A stretch of 64,000 nt of DNA from Bacteroides fragilis (lineage in GTDB: Bacteria; Bacillota; Clostridia; Lachnospirales; Lachnospiraceae), in contig JAMPFK010000001.1 in NCBI GenBank assembly GCA_023664485.1, forward strand, positions 291,564-355,563. The letters are read 5' to 3'. Position numbers and translations under genes: made by a program. Below the pieces are notes generated by a model. The model worked only from the letters and a program-made list of their open reading frames with translations. It did not search any database and was not told the origin of the DNA. Below, one piece after another: positions 1 through 9,317 of the stretch (positions are counted from its first letter, which is position 1; each line of letters starts with the position of its first letter).

Positions 1-805
1 GGCGAAGTTCAATATCATTGGGAAATCGGGAGAAGATTTTTCCTACCTTCCGTTAATTGAAAGGAACGATTCGGTCGTCGTTTCTCAGTTTACCTTAAAG
101 GAAATTATCAGACAGACTATCTTTTCGATTGCTGATAACGATAATAACAGGCTGATGGCAGGCGAGTTGTTTGAAATCAACGATGATGTCCTGAGAGTGA
201 TATCTCTGGATGGCCATAGAATTTCCATTAGAAAGATTCTGTTGAAAAACAGTTATCCGTTTAGGAAAATTGTCGTTCCCGGAAAAACTTTAAATGAAAT
301 CAGCAAAATTCTTTCCGGTGATACGGATAAGGACGTAAATATTTTCTTTACGGACAATCATATTTTATTTGAATTCGACAATACGATAGTCGTTTCCAGA
401 CTGATCGAAGGAGAGTATTTCAGAATCGACCAGATGCTTTCCAGCGATTATGAGACAAAAGTAAGAATCAACAAGAAAGAGCTTTTAAATTGTATTGACA
501 GGGCGACGCTCCTTGTAAAGGAAGGAGATAAGAAACCCGTTATCATTCATATTACAGACGGCGCGATGGAACTCAAAATGAATACGATTATCGGAAGCAT
601 GGATGAGGAAATCGATATTGAGAAAGAAGGAAAGGATCTGATGATCGGTTTCAATCCGAAATTTTTAATCGATGCGCTGCGGGTAATAGACGATGAAGAA
701 GTCGATTTATATATGGTCAATCCGAAAGCGCCCTGTTTTATCCGGGACGAGGGGGAGAATTATATTTATCTGATTCTTCCGGTAAACTTTACGACAGTCA
801 GCTGA
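1..805 (+). CDS. dnaN: DNA polymerase III beta sliding clamp, 3' part
   Basis: This is the C-terminal part of the sliding clamp that tethers the replicative polymerase to DNA. The reading frame is open from base 2, upstream of the first internal ATG at 155, so the gene enters from outside the window and its start is not visible. The segment RLMAGELFEI followed by clamp-domain strands and an ending in LILPVNFT fits the third clamp domain. About 267 residues are present of the usual 365-370. It is followed by yaaA, recF, gyrB and gyrA on the same strand, the classic origin-proximal order in Firmicutes, which supports the call. Confidence 0.96.
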   Translation, partial: AKFNIIGKSGEDFSYLPLIERNDSVVVSQFTLKEIIRQTIFSIADNDNNRLMAGELFEINDDVLRVISLDGHRISIRKILLKNSYPFRKIVVPGKTLNEISKILSGDTDKDVNIFFTDNHILFEFDNTIVVSRLIEGEYFRIDQMLSSDYETKVRINKKELLNCIDRATLLVKEGDKKPVIIHITDGAMELKMNTIIGSMDEEIDIEKEGKDLMIGFNPKFLIDALRVIDDEEVDLYMVNPKAPCFIRDEGENYIYLILPVNFTTVS

Positions 806-828
806 CGAATGTTTAAGAGTGGAAAATT

Positions 829-1038
829 ATGGAAAAAATAAAAATCAGGGATGAATTTATAAAACTTGGCCAGGTTTTAAAGCTTGCGGGCCTTGTGGAA
901 TCCGGCGTAGATGCCAAAACAGAAATCCAGGAAGGCAATGTGCTCGTAAACGGCGGTGTGGAATACAGGCGTGGAAAGAAAATATATGCGGGCGACATTA
1001 TTGAATTCAACGGACAGCAGATTAAGGTAGAAAACTGA
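829..1038 (+). CDS. yaaA: S4-domain RNA-binding protein, YaaA/RlbA type
   Basis: This 69-residue protein is essentially a single S4 RNA-binding domain. The pattern FIKLGQVLKLAGLVESG, then a Val-Asn-Gly-Gly turn and a basic RRGKKI stretch, is typical of the small S4 protein that sits between dnaN and recF in Firmicutes. Related proteins associate with the ribosome or with RNA; the precise role here is not known. Its TGA stop shares one base with the ATG of recF (TGATG at 1036-1040), so the two genes are probably translationally coupled. Confidence 0.93.
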   Translation: MEKIKIRDEFIKLGQVLKLAGLVESGVDAKTEIQEGNVLVNGGVEYRRGKKIYAGDIIEFNGQQIKVEN

Positions 1039-2126
1039 TGATCATTAAATCATTGGAATTGGCAAATTACAGAAATTATGATTCTCTGGAAATTCATTTC
1101 AGCGGCGGGACCAATATTTTATATGGGAATAACGCACAGGGAAAAACGAACATTTTAGAAGCAATTTATGTATCTTCTACGACAAAATCCCACAAAGGAA
1201 GTAAAGACAGGGATATTATTCATTTCAATCAGGAAGAAGCGCATATCAGGACATTGTTGGAAAAAGATGGGATTGAAAGCAGAATCGATATGCACCTTAG
1301 AAAGAGCAAATCGAAAGGAATTGCCATCGACGGACAGAAAATTAAGAAGGCTTCGGAACTTTTGGGATTGTTAAATGTCGTTTTCTTTTCGCCGGAGGAT
1401 TTAAATATTATCAAAAACGGACCGGCTGAAAGAAGAAGATTTGTGGATATGGAATTATGCCAGATCGATTCCTTTTATCTGTATAATCTGAATCATTATA
1501 ACAAAATCGTGAATCAGAGAAATAAACTTTTAAAGGATATGTATTTTCAGCCGGAGCTGCGGGATACGCTGAACATATGGGATTCACAGCTTGTTTCTTT
1601 TGGAAGCAAGATCATCGAAAGAAGAGAATTGTTCACAAAACAGCTGAACGAAATTATTTATGAGATACATAAAAAGTTGTCCGGCGGAAAAGAAGAACTG
1701 GCAATTTATTATGAACCGGATATTTCGATAGAAGATTATGAGCGTTCTCTGTCCGTAAATCAGGAAAGAGATATTAAATTAAAGCAGACGACGGTTGGGC
1801 CACACAGAGATGATTTTTCCTTCATGGTAAAAGATATCGATATCCGCAGGTTTGGTTCGCAGGGCCAGCAGAGAACGGCTGCTCTTTCTCTGAAATTATC
1901 GGAAATAGAACTGGTAAAAAAAATGATAAAGGATAATCCTGTGCTGCTTTTGGACGATGTATTGTCGGAGCTTGACAGCAGCAGACAGAATTATCTTCTG
2001 AACAGTATAGGCGGTATCCAGACGATCATTACCTGTACCGGACTGGATGAATTTGTCAATAACAGATTTGAAATCGATAAAGTTTTTCAGGTAGAAGACG
2101 GAAAACTGGCGGATAACGTTTTGTGA
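1038..2126 (+). CDS. recF: DNA replication and repair protein RecF
   Basis: RecF is an SMC-like ATPase that helps load RecA at single-strand gaps. The 362 residues match the family length. The Walker A motif GNNAQGKTN lies near residues 30-38, the ABC-type signature region GSQGQQRTAALSLK near 273-287, and Walker B LLLDDVLSELD near 304-314. The ATG overlaps the yaaA stop by one base. The stop is 19 bases before gyrB, consistent with one operon. Confidence 0.97.
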   Translation: MIIKSLELANYRNYDSLEIHFSGGTNILYGNNAQGKTNILEAIYVSSTTKSHKGSKDRDIIHFNQEEAHIRTLLEKDGIESRIDMHLRKSKSKGIAIDGQKIKKASELLGLLNVVFFSPEDLNIIKNGPAERRRFVDMELCQIDSFYLYNLNHYNKIVNQRNKLLKDMYFQPELRDTLNIWDSQLVSFGSKIIERRELFTKQLNEIIYEIHKKLSGGKEELAIYYEPDISIEDYERSLSVNQERDIKLKQTTVGPHRDDFSFMVKDIDIRRFGSQGQQRTAALSLKLSEIELVKKMIKDNPVLLLDDVLSELDSSRQNYLLNSIGGIQTIITCTGLDEFVNNRFEIDKVFQVEDGKLADNVL

Positions 2127-2145
2127 AACAGAACTGGAGGGCAGC

Positions 2146-4065
2146 ATGGCTAACGAAGAATATGGCGCGGATCAGATTCAGATATTAGAAGGTCTTGAAG
2201 CGGTCCGTAAAAGACCGGGTATGTATATTGGAAGCACATCGGGCAGAGGGCTTCATCATCTTGTTTATGAAATTGTGGATAATGCCGTCGATGAAGCGCT
2301 GGCTGGCGCCTGCGATACGATTCATGTAACAATAAATCAGGATAATTCGATTACGGTCATCGATAATGGACGCGGTATTCCGATCGGCATTAACCATAAG
2401 GCGGGAATTCCTGCGGTGGAAGTCGTTTTTACGATTCTTCATGCCGGCGGTAAGTTTGGCGGCGGCGGTTATAAAGTATCGGGAGGACTTCATGGCGTAG
2501 GCGCTTCCGTCGTAAACGCGCTTTCTGACTGGCTTGAAGTAGAAATTTACAATGAAGGTAAAATCTATAAACAACGTTATGAAAGAGGTAAAGTATGTTC
2601 TCCGTTAAAAATAACGGGCGACTGCGATGAGAAAAAGACAGGAACGAAGATTTGCTTTAAACCGGATGAAACAATTTTTGAAGAAACCGTATTCGATTAT
2701 AAGACATTAAAGACGAGACTGAGGGAGACCGCTTTTTTAACGAAAGGCCTTAAAATCGTTCTTACGGATGAAAGAGAAGGACTGGAACAGGAAAAGGTAT
2801 TCCATTATGAAGGCGGTATCAGGGAATTCGTTACCTACCTGAATAAGAGCAAAGACGCCTTATACGAGAATATCATGTATTTTGAAGGCAGTAAGAATAA
2901 CGTTTATGTGGAAGTAGCGATGCAGCATAACGACTCTTATAATGAAAGCGTTTACAGCTTTGTCAATAATATCAATACGCCGGAGGGCGGCACGCATTTA
3001 ATTGGATTTAAGAATGCCTTGACGAAAACGTTCAACGATTATGCGAGAAATAATAAGTTAATCAAGGAAAATGAGGAAAATCTTTCAGGCGACGATATCC
3101 GGGAAGGTTTAACGGCAATTATCAGCATTAAAGTAGAAGATCCTCAGTTTGAGGGGCAGACAAAACAGAAGCTCGGAAATTCCGAAGCAAGGGGCGCTGT
3201 CGATAGCGTTGTAAGCGAACAGCTCACTTATTTTCTGGAGCAGAATCCGGCCGTCGCTAAAATTATCTGCGAAAAATCCATTATGGCGCAGCGGGCGAGA
3301 GAAGCGGCCAGAAAAGCGAGAGATTTGACGCGCCGTAAATCGGCCCTTGAAAATTCTTCTTTGCCGGGAAAACTGGCGGATTGTTCCGATAAGGATCCTA
3401 AAAACTGCGAGATTTATATCGTCGAAGGAGATTCTGCGGGCGGTTCCGCCAAAACGGCGAGAAGCCGCGCGACACAGGCAATTCTTCCGCTTCGTGGAAA
3501 AATATTGAACGTGGAAAAAGCAAGGCTTGACAAAATTTACGCGAATGCGGAAATCAAGGCGATGATTACCGCTTTTGGTACAGGGATCCATGAAGATTTC
3601 GATATCGGCAAACTTCGTTACGATAAAATTATCATTATGACGGATGCCGATGTTGACGGCGCGCATATCGCGACCCTGATGCTCACTTTTATCTACCGTT
3701 TTATGCCGGAGCTGATCAGGCAGGGTCATGTGTATCTGGCAAAACCGCCTTTATATAAGCTGGAAAAGAACAGACAGGTCTGGTATGCCTACAGCGATGA
3801 AGAGCTGGACAGTATTCTGGCGGAAGTGGGAAGAGATCAGAATAATAAGATTCAGCGTTATAAAGGATTGGGAGAAATGGATGCGGATCAGCTTTGGGAT
3901 ACGACGATGGATCCGGAGAAACGTATCCTGCTCCGCGTCAATATCAATGAAGAAGAGGAATCGGAGGTGGATCTCACTTTTAATACATTAATGGGTGATA
4001 AAGTAGAGCCGCGGCGTATTTTTATTGAAGAAAACGCGAAATTTGTCAAGAATCTTGATATTTAA
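2146..4065 (+). CDS. gyrB: DNA gyrase subunit B
   Basis: GyrB is the ATPase subunit of the type II topoisomerase that introduces negative supercoils. At 639 residues it is the usual length for Gram-positive bacteria. The GHKL ATP-binding region starts at RKRPGMYIGST (about 18-28), with DNAVDEALAG near 46-55 and GGLHGVG near 112-118. The Toprim domain shows EGDSAGGSAK, PLRGKILNVEKA and DADVDGAHI. GGAGG at 2136-2140 precedes the ATG. It lies between recF and gyrA as expected. Confidence 0.98.
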   Translation: MANEEYGADQIQILEGLEAVRKRPGMYIGSTSGRGLHHLVYEIVDNAVDEALAGACDTIHVTINQDNSITVIDNGRGIPIGINHKAGIPAVEVVFTILHAGGKFGGGGYKVSGGLHGVGASVVNALSDWLEVEIYNEGKIYKQRYERGKVCSPLKITGDCDEKKTGTKICFKPDETIFEETVFDYKTLKTRLRETAFLTKGLKIVLTDEREGLEQEKVFHYEGGIREFVTYLNKSKDALYENIMYFEGSKNNVYVEVAMQHNDSYNESVYSFVNNINTPEGGTHLIGFKNALTKTFNDYARNNKLIKENEENLSGDDIREGLTAIISIKVEDPQFEGQTKQKLGNSEARGAVDSVVSEQLTYFLEQNPAVAKIICEKSIMAQRAREAARKARDLTRRKSALENSSLPGKLADCSDKDPKNCEIYIVEGDSAGGSAKTARSRATQAILPLRGKILNVEKARLDKIYANAEIKAMITAFGTGIHEDFDIGKLRYDKIIIMTDADVDGAHIATLMLTFIYRFMPELIRQGHVYLAKPPLYKLEKNRQVWYAYSDEELDSILAEVGRDQNNKIQRYKGLGEMDADQLWDTTMDPEKRILLRVNINEEEESEVDLTFNTLMGDKVEPRRIFIEENAKFVKNLDI

Positions 4066-4091
4066 ACATCTCCTGTGAAAGGAAAAAAAGA

Positions 4092-6599
4092 ATGGATGAC
4101 CGTATTTTTGATAAAATTGAAGAAGTAGACCTGAAAAAGAAAATGGAAGATTCTTATATCGATTATGCGATGAGCGTTATTGCGGCGCGCGCGCTTCCCG
4201 ATGTAAGAGACGGTCTGAAACCGGTACAGCGGAGAGTGCTTTATTCCATGATAGAACTGAATAACGGCCCCGATAAGCCGCACAGGAAGAGCGCGCGTAT
4301 CGTCGGCGATACGATGGGTAAGTATCATCCGCATGGAGACAGTTCAATTTACGGCGCATTAGTTAATATGGCGCAGGAATGGTCTACCCGCTATCCGCTC
4401 GTGGATGGGCATGGCAATTTTGGTTCCGTGGACGGCGACGGCGCCGCCGCCATGCGTTATACGGAAGCGAGACTCAGCAGGATTTCGATGGAACTCCTTG
4501 CGGATATCAATAAAGATACCGTAGATTTCGTTCCAAACTTTGACGATACGGAAAAAGAACCTTCCGTTCTGCCGAGCCGTTATCCAAATCTTCTTGTAAA
4601 CGGCACTTCCGGCATTGCGGTAGGTATGGCGACAAATATTCCGCCTCATAATCTGAGCGAAGTCATTGCCGCCGTCGTAAAAATTATCGATAACCAGGTT
4701 CAGGAGAACCGGCAGACGGAAATAGAAGAAATTCTTGAACTCGTAAAAGCGCCGGATTTTCCGACGGGCGGCATTATTCTCGGCACGAGGGGAGCAGAAG
4801 AAGCATATCGTACCGGACGCGGTAAAGTAAGAGTGCGCGCCGTAACAAATATCGAGCCCATGGACAATGGAAAAAACCGTATTATCGTGACGGAGCTTCC
4901 TTATATGGTCAATAAGGCAAATTTAATATTAAAAATTGCCGAACTCGTAAAGTTAAAGAAAATCGACGGTATCACAGATCTCAGGGACGAGACTAACCGG
5001 GAAGGTATGAGAATTGTCATCGAACTCAGAAAAGACGTCAACGCGAATGTCATTCTGAATCAGCTCTATAAACATACTCAGCTTCAGGATTCTTTCGGAA
5101 TCATTATGCTCGCGCTGATGGACGGACAGCCAAAGGTCATGAACCTTCCGGATATGCTTGGATATTATCTGGATCATCAGAAAGACGTCGTTACGAGAAG
5201 AACGAACTACGATTTGAATAAAGCGGAAGAGCGGGCTCATATTTTACAGGGATTGTTAATTGCTCTTGATAATATCGACGAAGTCATTCAGATTATCAGA
5301 AGCAGCCAGACTACGCAGATTGCAAAAGACAGGCTGATAGAACGCTTCTCCCTCACAGACGTTCAGTCACAGGCTATCGTAGACATGCGTCTGCGCGCTT
5401 TGACAGGTCTGGAAAGAGAAAAGCTGGAGAACGAGCACAGGGAATTATTGGCAAAGATTGCGGAATTAAAGGCGATTCTGGCGGATGAAAAGTTACTGCT
5501 CGGCGTTATCAGGGAAGAAATTTTAATCATTTCAGAAAAATTTGGAGACGACAGAAGGAGTAAGATCGGCTTCGATGTTTACGATATCAATATGGAAGAC
5601 CTGATTCCAAAAGATAATACGATCATTGCGATGACGAGTCTCGGTTATGTAAAACGTATGACCGTAGACAATTTCAAGGCGCAGAACCGGGGCGGTAAAG
5701 GAATCAGAGGAATGCAGACGATTGAAGAGGATTACATAGAAGATCTTCTGATGACGACGACGCATCATTATCTGATGTTCTTTACCAATTGCGGAAAAGT
5801 ATACCGATTAAAGGCATATGAAATACCGGAAGCGGGGCGTACGGCAAGAGGAACGGCAATTATTAATCTGCTGCAGCTGGCGCCGGGCGAAAAAATTTCG
5901 GCTATGATACCGATTAAGGATTATGAAGAAAACAAAAATCTTTTCATGGTAACGAAGAAAGGTATCGTCAAGAAAACTTCTATTTTAGAATACTGCAACG
6001 TCAGGAAAAAAGGTCTTACCGCTATTAATCTGCGGGAAGACGATGAATTGATCGAAGTAAAATCGACCGATGAAAATACGGAAATTTTCCTTGTTACAAA
6101 ACAGGGAATGTGTATCCGGTTCAAAGAAACGGATATCAGGACAACCGGAAGAGCTTCCATGGGCGTTATCGGTATGAATCTGTCGGATGACGATGAGGTT
6201 ATCGGAATGCAGCTTGATCATCAGGGAGATTCACTTCTGATCGTTTCCGAAAACGGCCTCGGAAAACGTACTTATCTGGAAGAGTTTACGACACAGCACC
6301 GTGGCGGCAAGGGCGTAAAATGTTATAAGATTACGGAAAAAACAGGAAACGTAGTCGGCGTAAAGGCTGTGAACGACGATCATGAAATCATGATGATCAC
6401 GACGGAGGGCGTTATCATTCAGCTTAGGATGGAAGATATTTCGATGCGCGGCAGAATTACGTCGGGCGTAAAAATGATGAACCTGGAAGAAGATGTAAAG
6501 GTCGCTAAAATTGCCAAAGTACGGGAAAAAGTAAGCGACGGCAGTCAGGAATTTGAAAATATCGACGACGCGATGGAAGAAATTCCGGAAGAAGAATGA
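4092..6599 (+). CDS. gyrA: DNA gyrase subunit A
   Basis: GyrA forms the breakage-reunion subunit of gyrase with GyrB. The 835-residue protein has the active-site tyrosine at about position 123 in AAMRYTEAR. The quinolone-resistance region reads HPHGDSSIYGAL (79-90): Ser84 aligns with E. coli Ser83, but the residue aligned with Asp87 is glycine (Gly88). The C-terminal half carries beta-pinwheel repeats including the GyrA-box-like stretch QNRGGKGIRG near 540 and an acidic tail. The start has AGGAAAAAAAGA upstream. A hairpin terminator follows the stop. Confidence 0.98.
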   Translation: MDDRIFDKIEEVDLKKKMEDSYIDYAMSVIAARALPDVRDGLKPVQRRVLYSMIELNNGPDKPHRKSARIVGDTMGKYHPHGDSSIYGALVNMAQEWSTRYPLVDGHGNFGSVDGDGAAAMRYTEARLSRISMELLADINKDTVDFVPNFDDTEKEPSVLPSRYPNLLVNGTSGIAVGMATNIPPHNLSEVIAAVVKIIDNQVQENRQTEIEEILELVKAPDFPTGGIILGTRGAEEAYRTGRGKVRVRAVTNIEPMDNGKNRIIVTELPYMVNKANLILKIAELVKLKKIDGITDLRDETNREGMRIVIELRKDVNANVILNQLYKHTQLQDSFGIIMLALMDGQPKVMNLPDMLGYYLDHQKDVVTRRTNYDLNKAEERAHILQGLLIALDNIDEVIQIIRSSQTTQIAKDRLIERFSLTDVQSQAIVDMRLRALTGLEREKLENEHRELLAKIAELKAILADEKLLLGVIREEILIISEKFGDDRRSKIGFDVYDINMEDLIPKDNTIIAMTSLGYVKRMTVDNFKAQNRGGKGIRGMQTIEEDYIEDLLMTTTHHYLMFFTNCGKVYRLKAYEIPEAGRTARGTAIINLLQLAPGEKISAMIPIKDYEENKNLFMVTKKGIVKKTSILEYCNVRKKGLTAINLREDDELIEVKSTDENTEIFLVTKQGMCIRFKETDIRTTGRASMGVIGMNLSDDDEVIGMQLDHQGDSLLIVSENGLGKRTYLEEFTTQHRGGKGVKCYKITEKTGNVVGVKAVNDDHEIMMITTEGVIIQLRMEDISMRGRITSGVKMMNLEEDVKVAKIAKVREKVSDGSQEFENIDDAMEEIPEEE

Positions 6600-6618
6600 T
6601 AAAGAAAATTTCAAAAAG

Positions 6619-6647
6619 GAGGTGCCGGAGGACTGGCATCTCTTTTT
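6619..6647 (+). terminator. Rho-independent terminator after gyrA
   Basis: GAGGTGCC at 6619-6626 pairs with GGCATCTC at 6635-6642 (one G-U pair), followed by five T residues. It lies 20 bases past the gyrA stop and before the next gene's ribosome site, so it probably ends the dnaN-gyrA transcript. Confidence 0.7.
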
Positions 6648-6682
6648 CGGAAAAAACAGGGCGGAAAGGAACTGATATAACA

Positions 6683-7540
6683 ATGAAGCTTGCGGTAATA
6701 GGCGATATTCACAGCAATCATTACGCTTTGGAAGCATGTATTAAACATGCGCTCGATAAAGAGGTAGACGAATTTCTTTTTCTGGGAGATTATATCAGCG
6801 ATTGTCCCTGCCCGCAGAAAACAATGCGGATCGTTTATGAAATGCAGAAAAGATATCGATGCCGTTTTATCCGGGGTAATCGGGAAGATTATATGCTGAA
6901 TCATCGAAAAAATCCCGAAGAAAGATGGACTTTTTCTTCTGCGAGCGGCAATCTTTTATATACCTATGAGAATTTGTCCGAAAGAGATTTTCAGTTTTAC
7001 CAGGAACTGGATATTCAGGGCCTTTATCAGAAAGACGGATATCCCTCTTTCAGGTATTGCCACGGTTCCCTGACTTCTTCAAAGGAGCTGCTTCTTCCTG
7101 AAAATGAAAATCTGGAATCCATTATGAAAAATCTGGACGTGGATCTGTTGATTGCCGGCCATACGCATATTCAGAAAAGCGAGATATATGGAAATAAAAA
7201 ACTGATTCATCCGGGTTCCGCAGGTATTCCCTGGTATTATGGCGGGAAAAGCCAGTATATGATACTGCACGGAACGAAAAGAGGATGGGAAGAGGAATTT
7301 TTTCAGTTGGAGTATCCTGTAGACGCTGTGAAAGAGGAATTTGAAACTTCCGGATTAAATGGAAAATCTTTTTACTGGGCGAAATTAAATCTTCATGCCC
7401 TCTATACGGGAGAAGATTATATGACTCCCTGTCTGAAGCTTGCAGAAAAATTATGCAGAGAAGCCGAAGGCAGCGTAAGTTGGCCGGATATTCCGGAAAA
7501 ATATTGGAAAACAGCGGCGGAAACGTTTGGCATTTTATAA
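6683..7540 (+). CDS. Calcineurin-like metallophosphoesterase, YfcE/MJ0936-like
   Basis: This 285-residue protein carries the full metal-binding motif set of small bacterial metallophosphoesterases: DIHSN (Asp8, His10), LGDY (Asp36), GNRE (65-68), His127 and GHTH (159-162), then HPGSAG. Such enzymes hydrolyse phosphodiesters or phosphoprotein substrates; the substrate here cannot be told. An upstream in-frame ATG at 6596 overlaps the gyrA stop and the terminator, but GGAAAGGA at 6663-6670 favours the ATG at 6683, where family similarity begins. The C-terminal 80 residues extend past the usual core. The next gene follows closely and may be co-transcribed. Confidence 0.88.
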   Translation: MKLAVIGDIHSNHYALEACIKHALDKEVDEFLFLGDYISDCPCPQKTMRIVYEMQKRYRCRFIRGNREDYMLNHRKNPEERWTFSSASGNLLYTYENLSERDFQFYQELDIQGLYQKDGYPSFRYCHGSLTSSKELLLPENENLESIMKNLDVDLLIAGHTHIQKSEIYGNKKLIHPGSAGIPWYYGGKSQYMILHGTKRGWEEEFFQLEYPVDAVKEEFETSGLNGKSFYWAKLNLHALYTGEDYMTPCLKLAEKLCREAEGSVSWPDIPEKYWKTAAETFGIL

Positions 7541-7571
7541 AAATATAAAACGGAAAGGAATGGAATCGTTC

Positions 7572-9284
7572 ATGAAATCATCGGAAGAATTGAGAAATAA
7601 CCTGCGTTCTATTAATCACAAAAGCTATCCCGCTTATAAGTCATTAGCCGGGAATTATTCCTTTGGAAAATATATTCTGAATATCGAGCATGTGCAGGGA
7701 GATCCTTTTGCGGCGCCATCCAGGCTCAGCGTGGAAGTAAATCATAAAATTGCGGGCTTTCCTGCGTCCTGTTATGGGACAAAATGGAATAAGACCGCTC
7801 TGGAAGATTATCTGATACGTCGTTTTCAGAAGCAGGCGGACAGATTCTGTTTTCAGGCTAAAGGATCCGGAAAGAGCGGTATCATTACCGTAAGCCGGTG
7901 CGGACAGGAAATCATGGAAAGAACCGCATGTGAAATTACGGCTTCTGCCGTTATGATAAGGTTTGAAGCAGGATTTCCTGCCAATGGACGAAGTATTAAC
8001 GCGCCGGAGCTTGAGAAAATTTTATTCGATTTCATACCAGTATGCGTTGAACAGAGCTTATATTATGAAAAAACGCCGAAGCAGGAGCTCGAAAGAGTTA
8101 TTTTTCTGGCGGAAGACCAGCATTTCATAAGAGAGGAAATGAAAAAACAGAATATTGTGGCTTTCGTTGCCGACGGCTCCATATTGCCGAGAGAAAGCGG
8201 CGTATCCGACAGGCCGCTGAAGGACGGCATTCCTTTTTGTGCGCCGGAGACGATGAAAGTGGTTTTTTCGCTTCCTCATAAAGGAAATCTTCAGGGAATG
8301 GGTATCAGAAAGGGGATTACCTTAATCGTAGGCGGCGGTTATCATGGAAAGTCAACTCTTTTGAAAGCGTTGGAGCGCGGCGTTTATAACCATATCGCCG
8401 GAGACGGCAGGGAATATGTCATTACGGATGAGACGGCATTAAAGCTTCGCGCGGAAGACGGCAGAAAAATTACCAATACGGATATTTCTCTTTTTATAAA
8501 CCATCTTCCAAATGGAAAAAATACCGAAAACTTTTGTACGTTAGATGCCAGCGGAAGTACCTCTCAGGCGGCGAATATTGTGGAAGGAATCGAAGCAGGC
8601 AGTAAACTGCTGCTCATCGACGAGGATACTTCCGCGACAAATTTTATGGTTCGTGACGAACTGATGCAGAAAATCGTTGCGAGGGAAAAGGAGCCGATTA
8701 CGCCTTTTTTGGAGCGTGCAAAGGATTTATATGAAAAAGCAGGCGTTTCAACGATTCTTGTAATTGGAAGCTGCGGTTCTTATTTTCATATTGCGGATAA
8801 GGTCATTCAGATGGATTCTTATCGGGCCGTTGATATTACGGATGAAACAAAGGAAATTATGAAGGATTATCCGGCGCCTGCAGTCAGCGCTCCCGGTTTT
8901 CATCTGCCATCCGAAAAACGCGAAATCGATCTGTCCGGCTCCAGCCAGAAGAGAAAGACTTACCGGGGAAACGGTTATGTGGAAGAGCGGCTGAAAATTA
9001 AACGGATGGGAAAAACGGCGTTTTCAATCGGAAAAGAAAGTCTCGATCTGCGTTATGTGGAACAGCTGGTGGACGAGGAGCAGACGCAGACGTTAGCTTA
9101 TCTTCTACGCTATGCAAAAGAACATTACGGAGATAAAAAAACGGATATCGTAAGCGTTGTAAGGGCGCTTGAAAATATTTTAAAAACAAAAGGCCTTGCA
9201 GGAATCTGCGATAAGGGAAACGTGCCTTCAGGGCTTGCAATGCCGCGGGTACAGGAAATATTCGCCTGCTTTAGCAGATACTAG
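7572..9284 (+). CDS. ABC-class P-loop ATPase of the PF09818 family
   Basis: This 570-residue protein belongs to the soluble predicted ABC-class ATPase family (PF09818), sometimes misnamed isopentenyl-diphosphate isomerase. The N-terminus LRNNLRSINHKSYPAYKSL is characteristic. A Walker A motif GGGYHGKST lies near residue 254-262, a signature-like STSQAANIVEG near 329-339, and Walker B LLLIDEDTSATNF near 346-358. There are no membrane segments, so it is not a transporter subunit. Its cellular role is unknown. The ATG at 7572 is chosen because AAGGA at 7555-7559 is too close to the alternative ATG at 7560. It sits 31 bases after the phosphoesterase. Confidence 0.88.
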   Translation: MKSSEELRNNLRSINHKSYPAYKSLAGNYSFGKYILNIEHVQGDPFAAPSRLSVEVNHKIAGFPASCYGTKWNKTALEDYLIRRFQKQADRFCFQAKGSGKSGIITVSRCGQEIMERTACEITASAVMIRFEAGFPANGRSINAPELEKILFDFIPVCVEQSLYYEKTPKQELERVIFLAEDQHFIREEMKKQNIVAFVADGSILPRESGVSDRPLKDGIPFCAPETMKVVFSLPHKGNLQGMGIRKGITLIVGGGYHGKSTLLKALERGVYNHIAGDGREYVITDETALKLRAEDGRKITNTDISLFINHLPNGKNTENFCTLDASGSTSQAANIVEGIEAGSKLLLIDEDTSATNFMVRDELMQKIVAREKEPITPFLERAKDLYEKAGVSTILVIGSCGSYFHIADKVIQMDSYRAVDITDETKEIMKDYPAPAVSAPGFHLPSEKREIDLSGSSQKRKTYRGNGYVEERLKIKRMGKTAFSIGKESLDLRYVEQLVDEEQTQTLAYLLRYAKEHYGDKKTDIVSVVRALENILKTKGLAGICDKGNVPSGLAMPRVQEIFACFSRY

Positions 9285-9317
9285 ATTTTTCCTGTGCCCG
9301 ACGGCATACGCTTCAGG

